NCBI GenBank assembly: GCA_051453625.1
Contig: JBOZIK010000001.1
Coordinates: 41,109,519-41,171,717, forward strand
Length of the DNA: 62,199 nt
Direction of reading: 5' to 3'
From: Welwitschia mirabilis
Taxonomy: Eukaryota; Gnetophyta; Gnetopsida; Welwitschiales
The notes under the pieces: model-generated
The model's database searches: none
What the model saw: only the letters and a program-made list of their open reading frames with translations
Told to the model about the DNA's origin: nothing
Position numbers and translations under genes: made by a program
Shown here: piece after piece, positions 11,140 through 22,440 of the stretch
How the letters are laid out: every line of letters begins with the position of its first letter
Numbering within the stretch: the first letter of the stretch is position 1

Positions 11140-12300
11140 AAACCCAAGAACTTTGAAGAAGCAGAAACTCATAAAGAATGAATGTTAGCTATGCAAGAAG
11201 AGCTATAACAGTTTAAAAGAAATAATGTTTGAAAACTAGTAGAGAGACTAGAAGATAAAAATGTTATTGGTATAAAATGAATCTTTAAAAACAAGTGTGA
11301 TTAAGAAAACAATTTTATCAAAAACAAAGCAAGACTTGTAGATCAAGGCTACAAGCAAATAGAAGGCATTGATGTAGGAGATATTTTTGCTCCTATTACA
11401 AGGTTGGATAGCATTAGAATGTTTTTATCTTTTACATATTCTAAGAACTTCAAATTTTATTAAATGGATGTAAAAAGTACCTTTCTATATTGATCATTAA
11501 GTGAAAAAGTTTATATTAAACAACCTCTAGGTTTTATTGATTTGTATAAATCTGATCATGTGTACAGGCTTAAGAAAGATTTATATGGATTAAAACAAGC
11601 CCCAAGAGCATGATATGAAAAGTTAGCTACCTTTTTAAATGAAAATAGATATGATCGAGAAATGGTAGATAAAAATGTATTTGTGAAGAAATCAAAAAAT
11701 GATTTCCTTATTATATAGATTTATGTAGATGATATTATTTTTGGTGCTTCAAATGAAAAGTTATCAAAAGAATTTGCAAANNNNNNNNNNNNNNNNNNNN
11801 NNNNNNNNNNNNNNNNNNNNNNNNNNNNNNNNNNNNNNNNNNNNNNNNNNNNNNNNNNNNNNNNNNNNNNNNNNNNNNNNCAAATGAAAAGTTATCAAAG
11901 CAATTTACAAACATTATGATCAATCACTTTGAAATGAGTATGCTTGGTGATGTTAAAATGTTTCTTGGACTTTAGATTAAGCAATTTAAAGGTGGAATAT
12001 TTATCTATGAATTCAAATATAGAATAGATTGGATCAAATGATTTGATTTAGAGAATGCAAAGATGGTTGACACTCTTATGTCTACATCATGTAAAATAAG
12101 CTTAGATGAAAATGGTANNNNNNNNNNNNNNNNNNNNNNNNNNNNNNNNNNNNNNNNNNNNNNNNNNNNNNNNNNNNNNNNNNNNNNNNNNNNNNNNNNN
12201 NNNNNNNNNNNNNNNNNATTTAGATAATTCAAAGATGTTTGAAACTCTTATGTCTAAATCATCTAAAATAAGCTTAGATGAAAATGGTAAATTAGTAGAT
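11140..12300 (+). pseudogene. C1 reverse transcriptase remnant
   Basis: RT copies element RNA to DNA. Visible motifs are NKARLVDQGYKQIEGIDVGD near 11325-11385, YGLKQAPRA near 11585-11610 and the catalytic YVDD at 11722-11733. Two 100-N gaps (11781-11880 and 12118-12217) are each flanked by near-duplicate sequence, so part of the RT thumb appears twice. Stops are frequent, several where Trp or Gln is expected. Confidence 0.88.
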
Positions 12301-12890
12301 TAAAAACTTTATAGAAGTATGATTGGTAGTTTATTATACTTAACTACAAGTAGACCAGATATCATGTTCAGCATTGGAGTATATGCAAGAAATTAATCTA
12401 ATCCAAAAGAATCATACTTTTAAGCAGTAAAAAGGATATACTTAGGTATATAAAGGTACATGTGATTATGATTTATGGTATTCCAATGAAATATCTTTTG
12501 ATAATACAGGTTTTAGTGATGCATATTAGGCTAGATGCAAAGATGATAGAAAAAGCACAAGTGGAAATTGGTTCCTTCTAGGTTCATTTCTAGTTGAATG
12601 AATAAGTAAGAAATAAAACTCTATTTTTCTCTCCACTATAGAAGCTAAATATATTATTGCAGGAAGTTGTTGCACTCACCTTTTATAGATGAAAGAAATG
12701 TTAAAAGATTTTGGTATGACTTTTAAATAAGTTTCAATTTTTTATGATGATACTAGTACTATCAATATATCTAAAAAGTTGAAAGGATTCATATATCCAT
12801 GAATTTTATTTCTATAGATCAATAATTAGTAGATATTTTTACTAAACCCCTAAATTTTGATACTTTTATTTGTTTCAGATGCAAATTGAG
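12300..12890 (+). pseudogene. C1 RNase H remnant
   Basis: Motifs YRSMIGSLLYLTTSRPDIMF (with small changes) near 12310-12370, DAY-ARCKDDRKSTSGNWF near 12515-12575 and STIEAKYIIAGSCC near 12630-12675 mark copia RNase H. The end of pol is near 12890; several frameshifts. Confidence 0.85.
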
Positions 12891-13822
12891 GATTATCACC
12901 CTATATTATAGTTAAATGTAGGGCAGTCGATCAAACAAGATATTTGATTAATAGGACTAGGTCGATCTACCAGTTTTATACTCAGTTGCTTGGTCCCTTA
13001 AAATGGTCTATAGCATCTACAAAAGTAGGACAAAAGAGCATTATTTATTATTCTCACATTTGATTTAATCTATTGATATTTTTCATGGATTCTTATTCAT
13101 GGACATTCTGATGTTTTAATTTGTTGTATCATTTTTTCTTGTGGACATTATGCATTTGAAAATCATCATCTTATTGACATACTTGCTTTACTTATAATGC
13201 AAATCAATCATATATTCTAGCACAATTTTTGTATCATTTGGTATATCTCAGTTAGTAGTATAAAATTATATGTGCTTATTTCGATAACTTAAAATTCTTT
13301 ATATCATTTCAAAATGAATTTTAATGTCATCTATTTTAATAAGTGTTCTTAATCACTTTTTGGATTATCATTTGGTATCATTATGTTTCTCAAAATACGC
13401 ATAATGAAATTTGTAACCTTTAAGAGCACAAAATTTTATCTATTCAAAATATCTAAATTTATGTCAATATTTGGATCGTTCCTTTTAGATATGATATTAA
13501 GAAAAGAGGAGAAGATTTCATATTTCTAGACACATTTAAAGATTATATTTTTTTTTTTTCCATTGATGTCAAAGAGGAAGAAGATGTAGTGTTTTCAAAC
13601 TATTTGAGTATTTGTTTAAAGTATTTTACCAAAAGGTGAGAAAATAAGGGGAAGAAAATAGTTATTATAAAAATGTTTTTTTTTTACTTAAATATTTATA
13701 TGGCTTAATAAAAGGGGGAGTTTTTATTCTAATGTGTCTAAAATTATTTGGTAAAAAGAGCTTAAAATTGTTCGATTTTTAAAATCACTTATTTATTTGC
13801 CATCAATGTGAAAGGGAAATAT
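12891..13822 (+). other. C1 post-pol spacer and PPT
   Basis: About 930 bases with no convincing ORF, unlike C2 which has one in this place. It ends with an AAAGGGAAAT polypurine tract at about 13811-13820 just before the 3' LTR, a decayed form of AAAGGGGGAG. Confidence 0.7.
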
Positions 13823-15140
13823 TATTAGATTATATTTGCCAATTATTGTTAAACTAATATCTCTTGTGTAGTGCAAATGTTATATCTTTTGTGCAGATGA
13901 GATTGAGTTCTTGTAGGTTAAAAGAATTGGATCAAAATATGCTCTAGAAATTTGTTAAGTTAATTTATCCTCTAGTGGGGGTCAATCAGATCCTAAAGGA
14001 GTTAACCGTACCTAAAGCTATCAAAGAAACAGAACTACAACCAGAGGGGTCAACCAGATTCTAATGGGGTCGACCAAACATGTAACCTAGAAGCTAGTAT
14101 CCTTGAACCGAACAGCAAGAGGTCAACCGAATTTTCATGGGGTTAACTAGATTTGAGGAGCTGATAGTCAATAGTCCTAAACTAAGAGGCAAGGGGTTGA
14201 CTGGACTCAGGATGGGGTCAATGAGACTAGAATCAACCAAACCCAAATGGGATTAATTAAAATTAGAGATGTAAAAACCTGAGGTAACTAAATTTCTCTC
14301 TCAGGTGACCTGAGTAATTCACAGCACCACATGGGATCGACCAAATTTTTGTGGATCGACCGGATGATGTAGAAAAGAAAAATTTCTAAACATTTTGTAT
14401 TTATTTCCTAGCCATTAACTAGCCATTTTCTAGTCATTTATAGGCATTGGAGGTATAATTCATTTGTAATAAATCCTATTAGCATTCCATTATAAATAGC
14501 CATGCTATTGTTGACCTAAAGATCTTTTTGGCATCATTTCTATTTGACTATATTACTATGGATCTGGAAGATCAAGCTATTATTTCTCATTGGTGTTTGA
14601 TTATATTGCTTCACATTTGACTTAAGGAGATTCATCATTAGCGTAAGCACTTTATTCTTGTTAGATCTAAGAGCCTTATTATTATGATCTACTAGAGAAG
14701 AGCTCCATTCATTGTACTTCTATAGAACATATGATATTTATGCAATCAAGGCACCACCACGTTACTACTTCCTTATCATAGATTGAGACTTACCCTTTAA
14801 AAGTCCATTGTGAAGGTTGAAACTTACCCTATAAAAATCTATTTGTAAGGATCACAGGTGAACCTGAAAAACCTATGGAATAACAAAGATCCAAGATCAA
14901 GATTAGAGAAGCTGATCATCGAGAGTGGAGTAAGGAAGTTCTAAACCACTATAAAATCGACGTGCATCTAATTGGTAGTTTATGCATTTTATTTATTGCT
15001 TTCAGAACTTTATTATTTTATGAACATTTTTGAATTAGTTATTTTCATATACAAGATATGTTTTAGGTATATTTATTTTTAGTTTTGTATTAATTTTTTG
15101 AAAGAACCTGTTCACCACCTCTGGATTCCTGATCCTACTA
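13823..15140 (+). repeat. C1 3' LTR
   Basis: Matches the 5' LTR over its length; it starts TATTAGATT (TG changed to TA) and ends GATCCTACTA. TATA box at 14491-14499. The 3' LTR has no internal duplication, so the 7904-8940 copy arose within the element body and not in its LTR source. Confidence 0.9.
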
Positions 15141-15145
15141 AAGAT
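15141..15145. repeat. Target site duplication of C1, right
   Basis: AAGAT, identical to 6455-6459; the G1 RT frame resumes here. Confidence 0.9.
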
Positions 15146-16124
15146 GACTTTTTGACCAACTAAATCTAAGGTGTTTTCCTTGACATTGCTCTAAAACATT
15201 TTCTAGTCTATCGAGTGACTCCTCAAAATTATTTTTAAAGGTTAAGAAATCATTCATAAATGCTTCACTGATCTTCTTATTATATCTTGAAAAATTTGTT
15301 TACTAACCTTTGAAAAGTAGCGAGAGCATTACATAGTATAAATAGTAGTATCTTATAAGTATAAGAACCCAAATGATAAGTGAAATATTTTTTGACTTAA
15401 TTCTCTAAAGCTATAGGAACTTGGTTATTACCACTATATCCATTTAGAAAGCTATAGTATTAATATCTAGATACTCTTTTTAAAACTTAATCTATAAATA
15501 GAAGGGGAAAATGATCCTTATAAGTTGCAGTATTTAACATCCAAAAGTTTATACATACTTTTCATTTATTTCCTTTCTTTAATACACTAGCAATAGGACT
15601 AATCCATTTTAAATTAGATATAGAATAAATGAATCCCACATTTAAGAGTTTAAAAATCTCTTATTTAATTATCTCCTGCATGTATATCTTACATCTTTTT
15701 TTTTTTTGATTTTCTACTCAGTTTGATAGAAGTATCTAAATAAATTCTATATTAGCATATTTTTGGATCTATTTCTATAATATCTATATGACTTAAGAAA
15801 AGGATCCCTTCTTTTTAATTAACATCCCTTTAATTTTCTTTTTTGAGAATGAGTTAAATAATTTTTTTATGATTAGAGGTCTATTAAGAGCTACTTTGAT
15901 ATACTTTAGCCCTTCCTTAAGAGGAGGCTTTTCTATCTCTTGAGTTGTCAAGTATTCCTTCTCATATCTTTTTCTAATTTTATTTATTAAACATTAGAGT
16001 AACTTCTTATATTAGAATTGTATTAGTTCTAGTTTTTATGTTTTGCACCATCTCTTCAATAACCACTGCATTAGAAAGTTTGATCTCTTTTTTAAGATCT
16101 TCTAGAATGATTTCCTTTACCTCT
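15141..16124 (-). pseudogene. G1 reverse transcriptase remnant
   Basis: Minus-strand gypsy RT. Reading down from about 15950: a linker with PPLKEGLKYIKVAL, then IFKLLNVGFIYSISNLKWIS near 15610-15670, VCINFWMLN near 15530, KDHFPLLFID near 15490, FLNGYSGNNQV near 15420 and LFILCNALATFQRLV near 15320. The KDHFPLPFIDQ and FLDGYSGYNQ style is that of the Athila lineage. The YxDD region is badly decayed. It runs into the C1 junction at 15140 and continues at 6459. Its upstream end is cut by the LTR of G2 at 16125. Confidence 0.88.
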
Positions 16125-16822
16125 TGTTGTAGTGCGTATTTTCACAACTTTACATCTTACTTCAAATACTAATAATAAAAAATACACACATTGAAAAACA
16201 CACATCCTAATATGAATGGGAGTGATCCAAATGTCATAACCCACTGAAGACCTATGAGAGGAGAAGGAGAATTTATTTTCAAAGGGAATATGATAATTAA
16301 AACTTGAGAACAAATGTAAGAATAATACATATGTGATGCAATGCAATACAAAATGCAATTAAACCTAAAAAAATACCTATTTGATTACTAAATTAACTTG
16401 TCAAGAGGATCAATTCTCTATAACCTAAATTACCTAAAGAGACTGTCATTAACCAAGACTAAGTTAAGCTATCAGATGAGTTAAATAAATGCAATGTAAA
16501 ATGACTCTAAAACTACTTTTTTTTAGTCTTAACAAAGACTTTCCTTAAGATCTATATTGTTAATGAAACTGTTACTAGATCAAGCATAACATAAACCATA
16601 AGGAAAATATAATAGGACTAAATACACAAATGAAATAGAATTTTATATTAACATAGAAGCAATATCTAGGTTACAAAGTAGCCAAGCCTCAATGAAGGAT
16701 TCACAACCCTTTACCAAGGAAATGTCTTTTTGCAACTTGCGAGAACAATCTTTTATCCTTTAATCTCCTGTTAAGAGATTATTCAGTGATTACATGTGCA
16801 TAGGAGAGTCGAAGTAGGGCCT

Positions 16823-16830
16823 TATTTATA
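16823..16830 (-). promoter_or_regulatory. TATA box of G2 LTR
   Basis: TATAAATA on the minus strand, followed by AGGCCC. The same box with similar flanks is at 41540-41547 (G4) and, weaker, at 51356-51363 (G5). Confidence 0.65.
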
Positions 16831-16932
16831 AGGCTAAGAAGCAAAACTATCACATAAAAGGAACTACAAAATGTGCTCAATTATAAGAAAGAAATGGATG
16901 AAATGGATAAAGGTCAACGAGAGGTTACAAGT

Positions 16933-16958
16933 GTTGTCCTACCTATTATGAGGACAAC
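16933..16958. promoter_or_regulatory. Perfect hairpin in G2 LTR
   Basis: GTTGTCCT, ten-base loop ACCTATTATG, AGGACAAC: an 8-bp perfect inverted repeat. Related hairpins occur at 17085-17110, 40537-40554, 40741-40768, 41755-41780 and 51710-51727. Role unknown. Confidence 0.6.
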
Positions 16959-17356
16959 TAAGGAAATGATGGCTCAAATATTACGTTTATCATCCTGCAT
17001 ATTATGATACTACTCTTGATGAGATGACTCAATAGTACCAGCTTTAGTCCATCTCAGCACCCCCAGGTGGCATCTGCAGTGTTGTCGTCCTACCTATCAT
17101 GGGAACGATAGAGGGGATGATAGTCTTCCTTGTCTTTTTAACTTAAGAGAAGATAGCCTTTTTCATCAGTGATCTTCCTCCAAGAAAAAATATATCATAA
17201 TATGCTTTAAATGCCTCTAATCATGTCAAGAATTACATCTTTCTTAGATATTTTATCAATTCTTCATAATCCTCAAAATTACATCTAAACCTATATAAAT
17301 ATCCTGTAAAATAGCTCATCTCACTTATTAAATACATAAAATTTGGCAGCGCATCA

Positions 17357-18524
17357 TATCCCCCACTTAGCCTTTGTTAGTACCTAATAAAAACTAGATG
17401 AACAATTATAATTGTGAGCCAAATTATCTTAAAAAAATTAACCTAGAAATTATAAAACAAGCTCATAAATAATCTTCACATTACTTAGCAAAATAACATG
17501 TAACACATCATGTGTATGAATGAGAATTTCAAAAATTATGTCTTATGAAAACTCTAAAATAACGCAAATAATTATGAAAATAGGCCATGAAAATGAGTCC
17601 TATCCTCCTGCAAGAAAAATAATACATCCCATATTAGATAGTAAAGCAAAAAAAGCGGATGAGAATGAGAAGGAAGGTGATGGGTGTTTTTGAATTTAGA
17701 TAAATTTTTGAATTAAGTACAAAGCTAAGTATAGAAATGTCAAATTTGATAATAGAGATGTATATAATATTTTAATGAATATAAAAAAAGTACATAATGA
17801 AAATGTGCTAAGTAGAATGAAGCAGATCCATGAATGCCCAACAAATGTGCCATTACAAAAATGATTATGAGTAGCATTTAAAACTCCAAAAGACTAAAAC
17901 TAAACATCCCAAAATTGTTAAGGAAACTCATTTAAGCAAGAAATAAATTCTTTATTGAAAAATAGACAAGAAAACCATCCAATGTTAAGGTCTTAAAATG
18001 ATAAGAAAATACAAAAATGAATTCGAAACAACTAACTTAATAAAAAAAGAAAACACAAAGAATGGACATAAGGCAATATAATGAAGATAGCCTATCTACT
18101 CATTTTAACTTAGCAAATTCCTATAGAAGAAATAATAACATTACTTGATTTAAAAAAGCATGACTTAATGTATAAAAAATTCCATTTGATAAGGTAGTGG
18201 TTATGACAATGATGAAAAAAATTAAATGCTTTAAACAATGAATGATAAGACCAAAGGTTTGCTGGAAAATAAACTTACCTACTTACATCTCAAAATAAAA
18301 AATTAAATCCTTAGAAATAAAATGGTCATATGAAAGGACGAAAGACTAGAAAATAAGCAATGTCTCTGATGATACTAGGAACATCACTAATCTCATAGTC
18401 TTAAAGTCATTATTATTTATTATTTAACAACCTATGATGAGGGGAGTGTAATCATAGTCAAAGAACTAAAGACTCATGAAGCATGGCTAACTAACCTTCT
18501 AAGGGAGTTCCCATAGCTACCTAT
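17357..18524 (-). mobile_element. G2 PPT and 3' noncoding region
   Basis: Reading the minus strand, CTAAGTGGGGGATA (17357-17370) is the polypurine tract. Beyond it lies about 1 kb of AT-rich noncoding DNA with the conserved 3' block at 18430-18520, which is cut by C2 and resumes at 28024. A near-identical 'TTAGGxACTAACAAGGCTAAG' tract precedes the PPT in G5 and G6. No ORF supported. Confidence 0.75.
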
Positions 18525-18599
18525 TGAGAATCCATTGTCATTGATTAATTTAATGAGTTTTGGTAAGCTAATCTTTTGTGTAGATAACTTCTAGCACTG

Positions 18600-19215
18600 G
18601 GAGACTGATTTATAAGATTGGGTGACTTAATGATCAAATAACTATAATACTATTTCAAAAGTGGACGACTGCACATGACATACTAGGCAATAGAAATAAG
18701 ACAACATAAGGAAGATCGATTCAGACATGGATGACTGCCATCCATACTTAGGCGATCGCATTTCACTCAGATACCAGGATGGGTGACCGAACATATTCCT
18801 ATGGGTGATCCCATCACACACAATGAAATCCAACCTGATAAAAAGACAAGCGGCTGACAAGATTTATACATATGACCTTATAACACATAGTAAGAATCTA
18901 TCTGATAGCAGTAAAGGCGACCGATAGTTTTTATACGGGTGACTGCATGACAATCAAAAGGACATGAATTGGGTGACTTCAGGTTGATCACATAAAATGA
19001 GATCAGGAAACCAAATTCTATTAGGAATCTCCTCTCATAAGGTCGACCGGGTAAAAATGGTCAGGGTGACCTAACTAAGGGTAATTGAGTATTTTCACAA
19101 GGGTGACCGAATTTGCATCATATCCTATACTAAGAAATTTGTGACAATAAAGGACGACCAAATGTTAGAATAACAGCGACGGTCAAACAAAGTTAATAAA
19201 AGGTTGACCATGTGA
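18600..19215 (+). promoter_or_regulatory. U3 motif array of C2
   Basis: About fifteen copies of a GGGYGACYG-like motif spaced 20-60 bases (for example near 18623, 18664, 18752, 18780, 18803, 18916, 18942, 19042, 19064 and 19101). Several are in forms such as GGTCGACCGG. The same array is in the 3' LTR (about 26825-27445). Related in core to the C1 array although the LTRs otherwise differ. Confidence 0.6.
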
Positions 19216-19331
19216 CAAAAAAATGTAACCATTACGAACACAATGGTTCATTAGCAAAAGCACAATGATTCCTTAGAAAATTCCAATGGTTCATTTCTTT
19301 TTGAGGAAATGGTCATATATTATATCTTAAA

Positions 19332-19339
19332 TATAAAAG
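19332..19339 (+). promoter_or_regulatory. TATA box of C2 5' LTR
   Basis: TATAAAAG followed by CTCTTCTCT, a typical plant promoter context; downstream of the U3 array. Confidence 0.6.
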
Positions 19340-19802
19340 CTCTTCTCTAATCAAGAGAGGACATTGATACTGACTTGTAAAATATAAGATTAAATAAGGA
19401 CTGTTATACTTTCTCCTAGCATATCTATACATTCTTCAAAGTTCATATTTCTATTATATTTTCATTATTGCATTTCCTTGAAAAGAAGGTTGATGTACCT
19501 TAGATATTGCATTTGTGCATTAGTGCATCCTTCTCTCTATCATTTGTCCTTGTTTAGGATAAGCCATAAAATCCTCATTGGTTGTGAAAGATTAATTGGT
19601 AAGCCTAAAAACCATTTTTGTGAGTGAATATATGCTAGCTAAGATAAGGAGTCTACAAAACTGAAGGGTGATGTGTATCCACCATTATATATCTTATTTT
19701 AGTATTTCTTTATACTTATTATTTTTGCAAGTCGTAAAGAACAAGGAAATAGAATTTGAAAGACCTATGCACCCCCTCTAGGGTTGATCCTCAACTCTCA
19801 AT

Positions 19803-19814
19803 TGGTATCAAAGC
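19803..19814 (+). promoter_or_regulatory. C2 primer binding site
   Basis: TGGTATCAAAGC two bases after the LTR, matching initiator-Met tRNA with one G-to-A change; followed by AAGGTT as in many Sireviruses. Confidence 0.88.
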
Positions 19815-19865
19815 AAGGTTGATCAATAGATTCTAACAGATCTCTGCTCTATTCATCCCTAAAAA

Positions 19866-21742
19866 ATGAGTCAACCCACTGAAGAAAACTTTGTCACAAG
19901 ATCTCCCTTCTTCAATGGAATGAATTATAGTTATTAGAAAGCAAAAAATAAGAGTCTTTGTTCAATCCATTGACCTAAAAATCTAGGAGTCTATTATTAA
20001 TGGGTATTATTCTCCTACTGTGCAGGATCCGGTTATCAAGTTGGTAATTCCAAAAAGTAGGGACAAATGAATGTCAAACGAAAAACAAGTTGTAACCTAC
20101 AACTTAAAAGGCCTAAATGCTATCTTCTATGCCATAGATTCAGAAGATTTTAAAAGAGTGATGAACTATGCCACTACCAAAGACGCATGAGATATCTTAA
20201 AAACCACTCATGAAGGAATAAATCTAGTAAAGTAGGTTAAGCTTCAAATACGGATCATCTAGTTTGAGGACTTAAAGATGGAAGATGATGAAGGTATAAA
20301 TGATTTCTTTGCAAAACTAACAAATATTGTAAATTCTATGTGTGGATTAGGTGAATCAATTGAAAAATCAAGATTGATTCGCAAAGCCTTGAGATCTCTG
20401 CCAAAATGATTCGAATTAAAAGTGACTGCTATAGAAGAAAGCAAAGACCTAAACATCATAAAACTCAATGAACTCCTAGGAAACCTTTACACTTTTGAGC
20501 TGAAATTTGGAAAGTAGAAGAAGAAGAGTGTGGCACTATCTTTCATACATGAAGTTCCTAAAATCAAGAATGAGTTTAACCTAGAACAAGACAGCAATGA
20601 TGAAGTAGCCCTTTTAGCCAAAAGGTTCAGATGCTTCATGCAGAGACAGCAAGGTGGAGATCAGTTTAGGAGATCACCAAGAAGGAAAAATGAAGGACAT
20701 CGTGAGATTTAATGCTATTCCTACAAAGGTTTTGGTCATACTTCAAATGTTTATCCAAATAACAGAAAGGATAATAAAAGAAAGGGAAAGAAAGTCCTAT
20801 CTACAACATGGAATGACGATGAAAGTAAAAGTCAATAAAACTCAGATTCAAAACATAGTGGTATTTATCTCATGACTATCATCGATGAAAAGGTATGTTC
20901 TACTTCTTACATTGATTTAGTCATTAGTGAAGATACGCTTAATGATATTGAATTGAAATTATATTTGGAATGCCAAAATCTAGCTCATAGATTAAATCAA
21001 CTTAGAAAAGAAAATAAGCTCCTTCTAGATAAGCTTGAGATTAGGAAAAAGAAAGTTAATAACCTGAAAAATAGCCTTGCATTAACTTCCTATAGAATAA
21101 AGAATCAATCCTCCGGAAAATCATTCCCTAGCTCTTTTAATTCTTATTACTTCTCTTATTTCAAACCCTTGTCTAAAGTAGGTTTCAAGAATTCTTTAGC
21201 TAATATCACCTACTACTATTACAATAAAAATGGTCATTCTAAGATTGATTTGTGTCTTTAGCAAAAGTTGATTTTCACACTCCCTTTTAGGATCTAAGTT
21301 TACATTTACCAAAAAATCTCATCATGTTACAAATAGAAATAAATGTCTGAGGTGGNNNNNNNNNNNNNNNNNNNNNNNNNNNNNNNNNNNNNNNNNNNNN
21401 NNNNNNNNNNNNNNNNNNNNNNNNNNNNNNNNNNNNNNNNNNNNNNNNNNNNNNNAACTAAATAAACTTAGAAAAGAAAACAAGCTCCTTCTTGCTAAGC
21501 TTGAGGTAAAGACAAGGAAGTGAATGACCTAAAAAATAGTCTTGCATCATCTTCTTACTGTCTAAAGGATCACTCCTCCAGAAAATCTATTTATAGCTCT
21601 CTCAATTCTTAACACTTCTCTCTTTTCAAACCACTGTCAAAGGTTGATTCTAAGAATTCATTAGCTAATATCACCTGTCACTATTACAATAGGAAGAGTC
21701 AATCTAAAATTGATTGTGTTTTCAGTAAAAGTTGATTTTCAC
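19866..21742 (+). pseudogene. C2 gag remnant
   Basis: The ATG at 19866 opens MSQPTEENFVTRSPFFNGMN, the usual start of copia Gag; a TAG follows where Trp is expected. The UBN2-type domain is seen at 20100-20520 (KTTHEG near 20198, then DFFAKLTNIVNS near 20305). A decayed zinc knuckle lies at 20713-20757 (second Cys and last Cys replaced by Tyr). A long open stretch, 20872-21261, is strongly coiled-coil (LAHRLNQLRKENKLLLDKLE) and ends in a second knuckle-like segment YYYYNKNGHSKIDLC. This coiled-coil/knuckle part is present twice (see repeat entry). Confidence 0.85.
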
Positions 21743-21820
21743 ACTCCCTTTTTTGGATCTAAGTTTATGTTTATCAAAAAATCTCATCATGTTACAAATA
21801 GAAACAAAAATATGAGGTGG
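20993..21820 (+). repeat. Duplicated gag C-terminal segment around a gap
   Basis: 20993-21355 and 21456-about 21820 are diverged copies of the same segment (coiled coil, second knuckle, start of the protease linker, both ending ...GAGGTGG), separated by a 100-N gap. By eye they differ at roughly one base in five or six, too much for two reads of one locus. Either a real old tandem duplication or two related elements joined in assembly. Confidence 0.75.
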
Positions 21821-21839
21821 ATTTCCAAGTCCAAAATCA

Positions 21840-22440
21840 AGAGTTTATTGATCCAAATGGCATTAAAAACATCTACTCATTCGTGTTAATATTTAGATAG
21901 TGGTTGTTCTAGACACATGACAGGTGACAAGTCAAACTTTATCAGCTTCAAGGAATACAATGGAGGAGAAGTCACTTTCTGGGATAATGGAAGAGCTTAA
22001 ATTAAAGGGATCAGAAGCATCGATAGAGGTAATTTACCAAATATTCATAATGTATTATTTGTAAATGGCTTAAAGGATAATTTATTAAGTATTAGTCAAA
22101 TTCGTGATAAGGGTCATAAAGTTTACTTCAATGAAAACTCTTGTATTGTAAAGCACTGAAAAACCAATCAACCTATTCTTGTGATAAATAGACATGAAAA
22201 TGTATATTGTGTAAATCAATCAAATAATTCAACATGTCTTTCATCCCACACTTAAGATGACATTATCTGGCATCAGTGTTTAGGTCATATTAGTTTCGAC
22301 TCTTTAAAGAAATTATGTCGTGATGAGATAGTTAGGGGTCTTCCTAAAATCTCTTTTTCTCATAAAGGGCTATATGATGCATGTCAAAAGGGAAAGCAAA
22401 CTAGAACTTCTCACAAAAGGGTCAGTGGTATCACTACTTG
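21840..22440 (+). pseudogene. C2 protease and pre-integrase remnant
   Basis: Protease signature LDSGCSRHMTGDK at 21893-21933, then FKEYNGGEVTF and GLKDNLLSISQ near 22070-22100. The pre-integrase zinc region reads WHQCLGHISFDSLKKLC near 22270-22320 and DACQKGKQTRTS near 22376-22412. Largely in one frame with a few stops. Confidence 0.88.

Larger units (their letters stand above)
6460..15140 (+). mobile_element. C1, full-length Sirevirus-like copia
   Basis: Plus-strand element of 8.7 kb with LTRs (6460-7745 and 13823-15140), target duplication AAGAT, primer site for initiator-Met tRNA, Gag coiled coil plus zinc knuckle, and pol in copia order (protease, integrase, RT, RNase H). The first 118 bases of the two LTRs differ at about 14 sites by my count, so the insertion is old. 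It lies inside G1. Oddities: an internal duplication of the 3' part of the LTR plus PBS and leader, loss of most of the Gag N-terminal domain, and two 100-N gaps in the RT. Confidence 0.92.
16125..17356 (-). repeat. G2 3' LTR (gypsy, minus strand)
   Basis: On the plus strand it starts TGTTGTAGTGCG and ends GCGCATCA; reversed this is a TG...CA LTR of 1232 bp. It belongs to the family at 40965-42025, 50615-51972, 56802-58337 and (opposite strand) 47813-48977. The polypurine tract at 17357-17370 and element body at higher coordinates show it is a 3' LTR. Its low-coordinate flank is G1 coding sequence, so G2 inserted into G1. Short minus-strand frames at 16092-16358 lie in this LTR and are not genes. 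Confidence 0.85.
18525..19800 (+). repeat. C2 5' LTR
   Basis: Starts TGAGAATCC, ends CAACTCTCA. Near its end it has CACCCCCTCTAGGG, the conserved block of Sirevirus LTRs. The U3 array lies at about 18600-19215 and a TATA box at 19332-19339. About 13 differences in the first 100 bases versus the 3' LTR by my count. The minus-strand frame at 18642-18860 is inside the LTR and not a gene. Confidence 0.92.

Noticed and set aside
16092-16358. 88-codon minus-strand frame with hydrophobic N-terminus
   Set aside because: It lies in the gypsy LTR, and the corresponding part of the other LTR copies is not open.
18642-18860. 72-codon minus-strand frame
   Set aside because: Inside the C2 LTR array; not open in the 3' LTR copy.
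18600-19215. Possible CRISPR-like array in C2
   Set aside because: The repeat word is about 9 bases, imperfect and unevenly spaced, and lies in a plant LTR; no direct-repeat/spacer structure.
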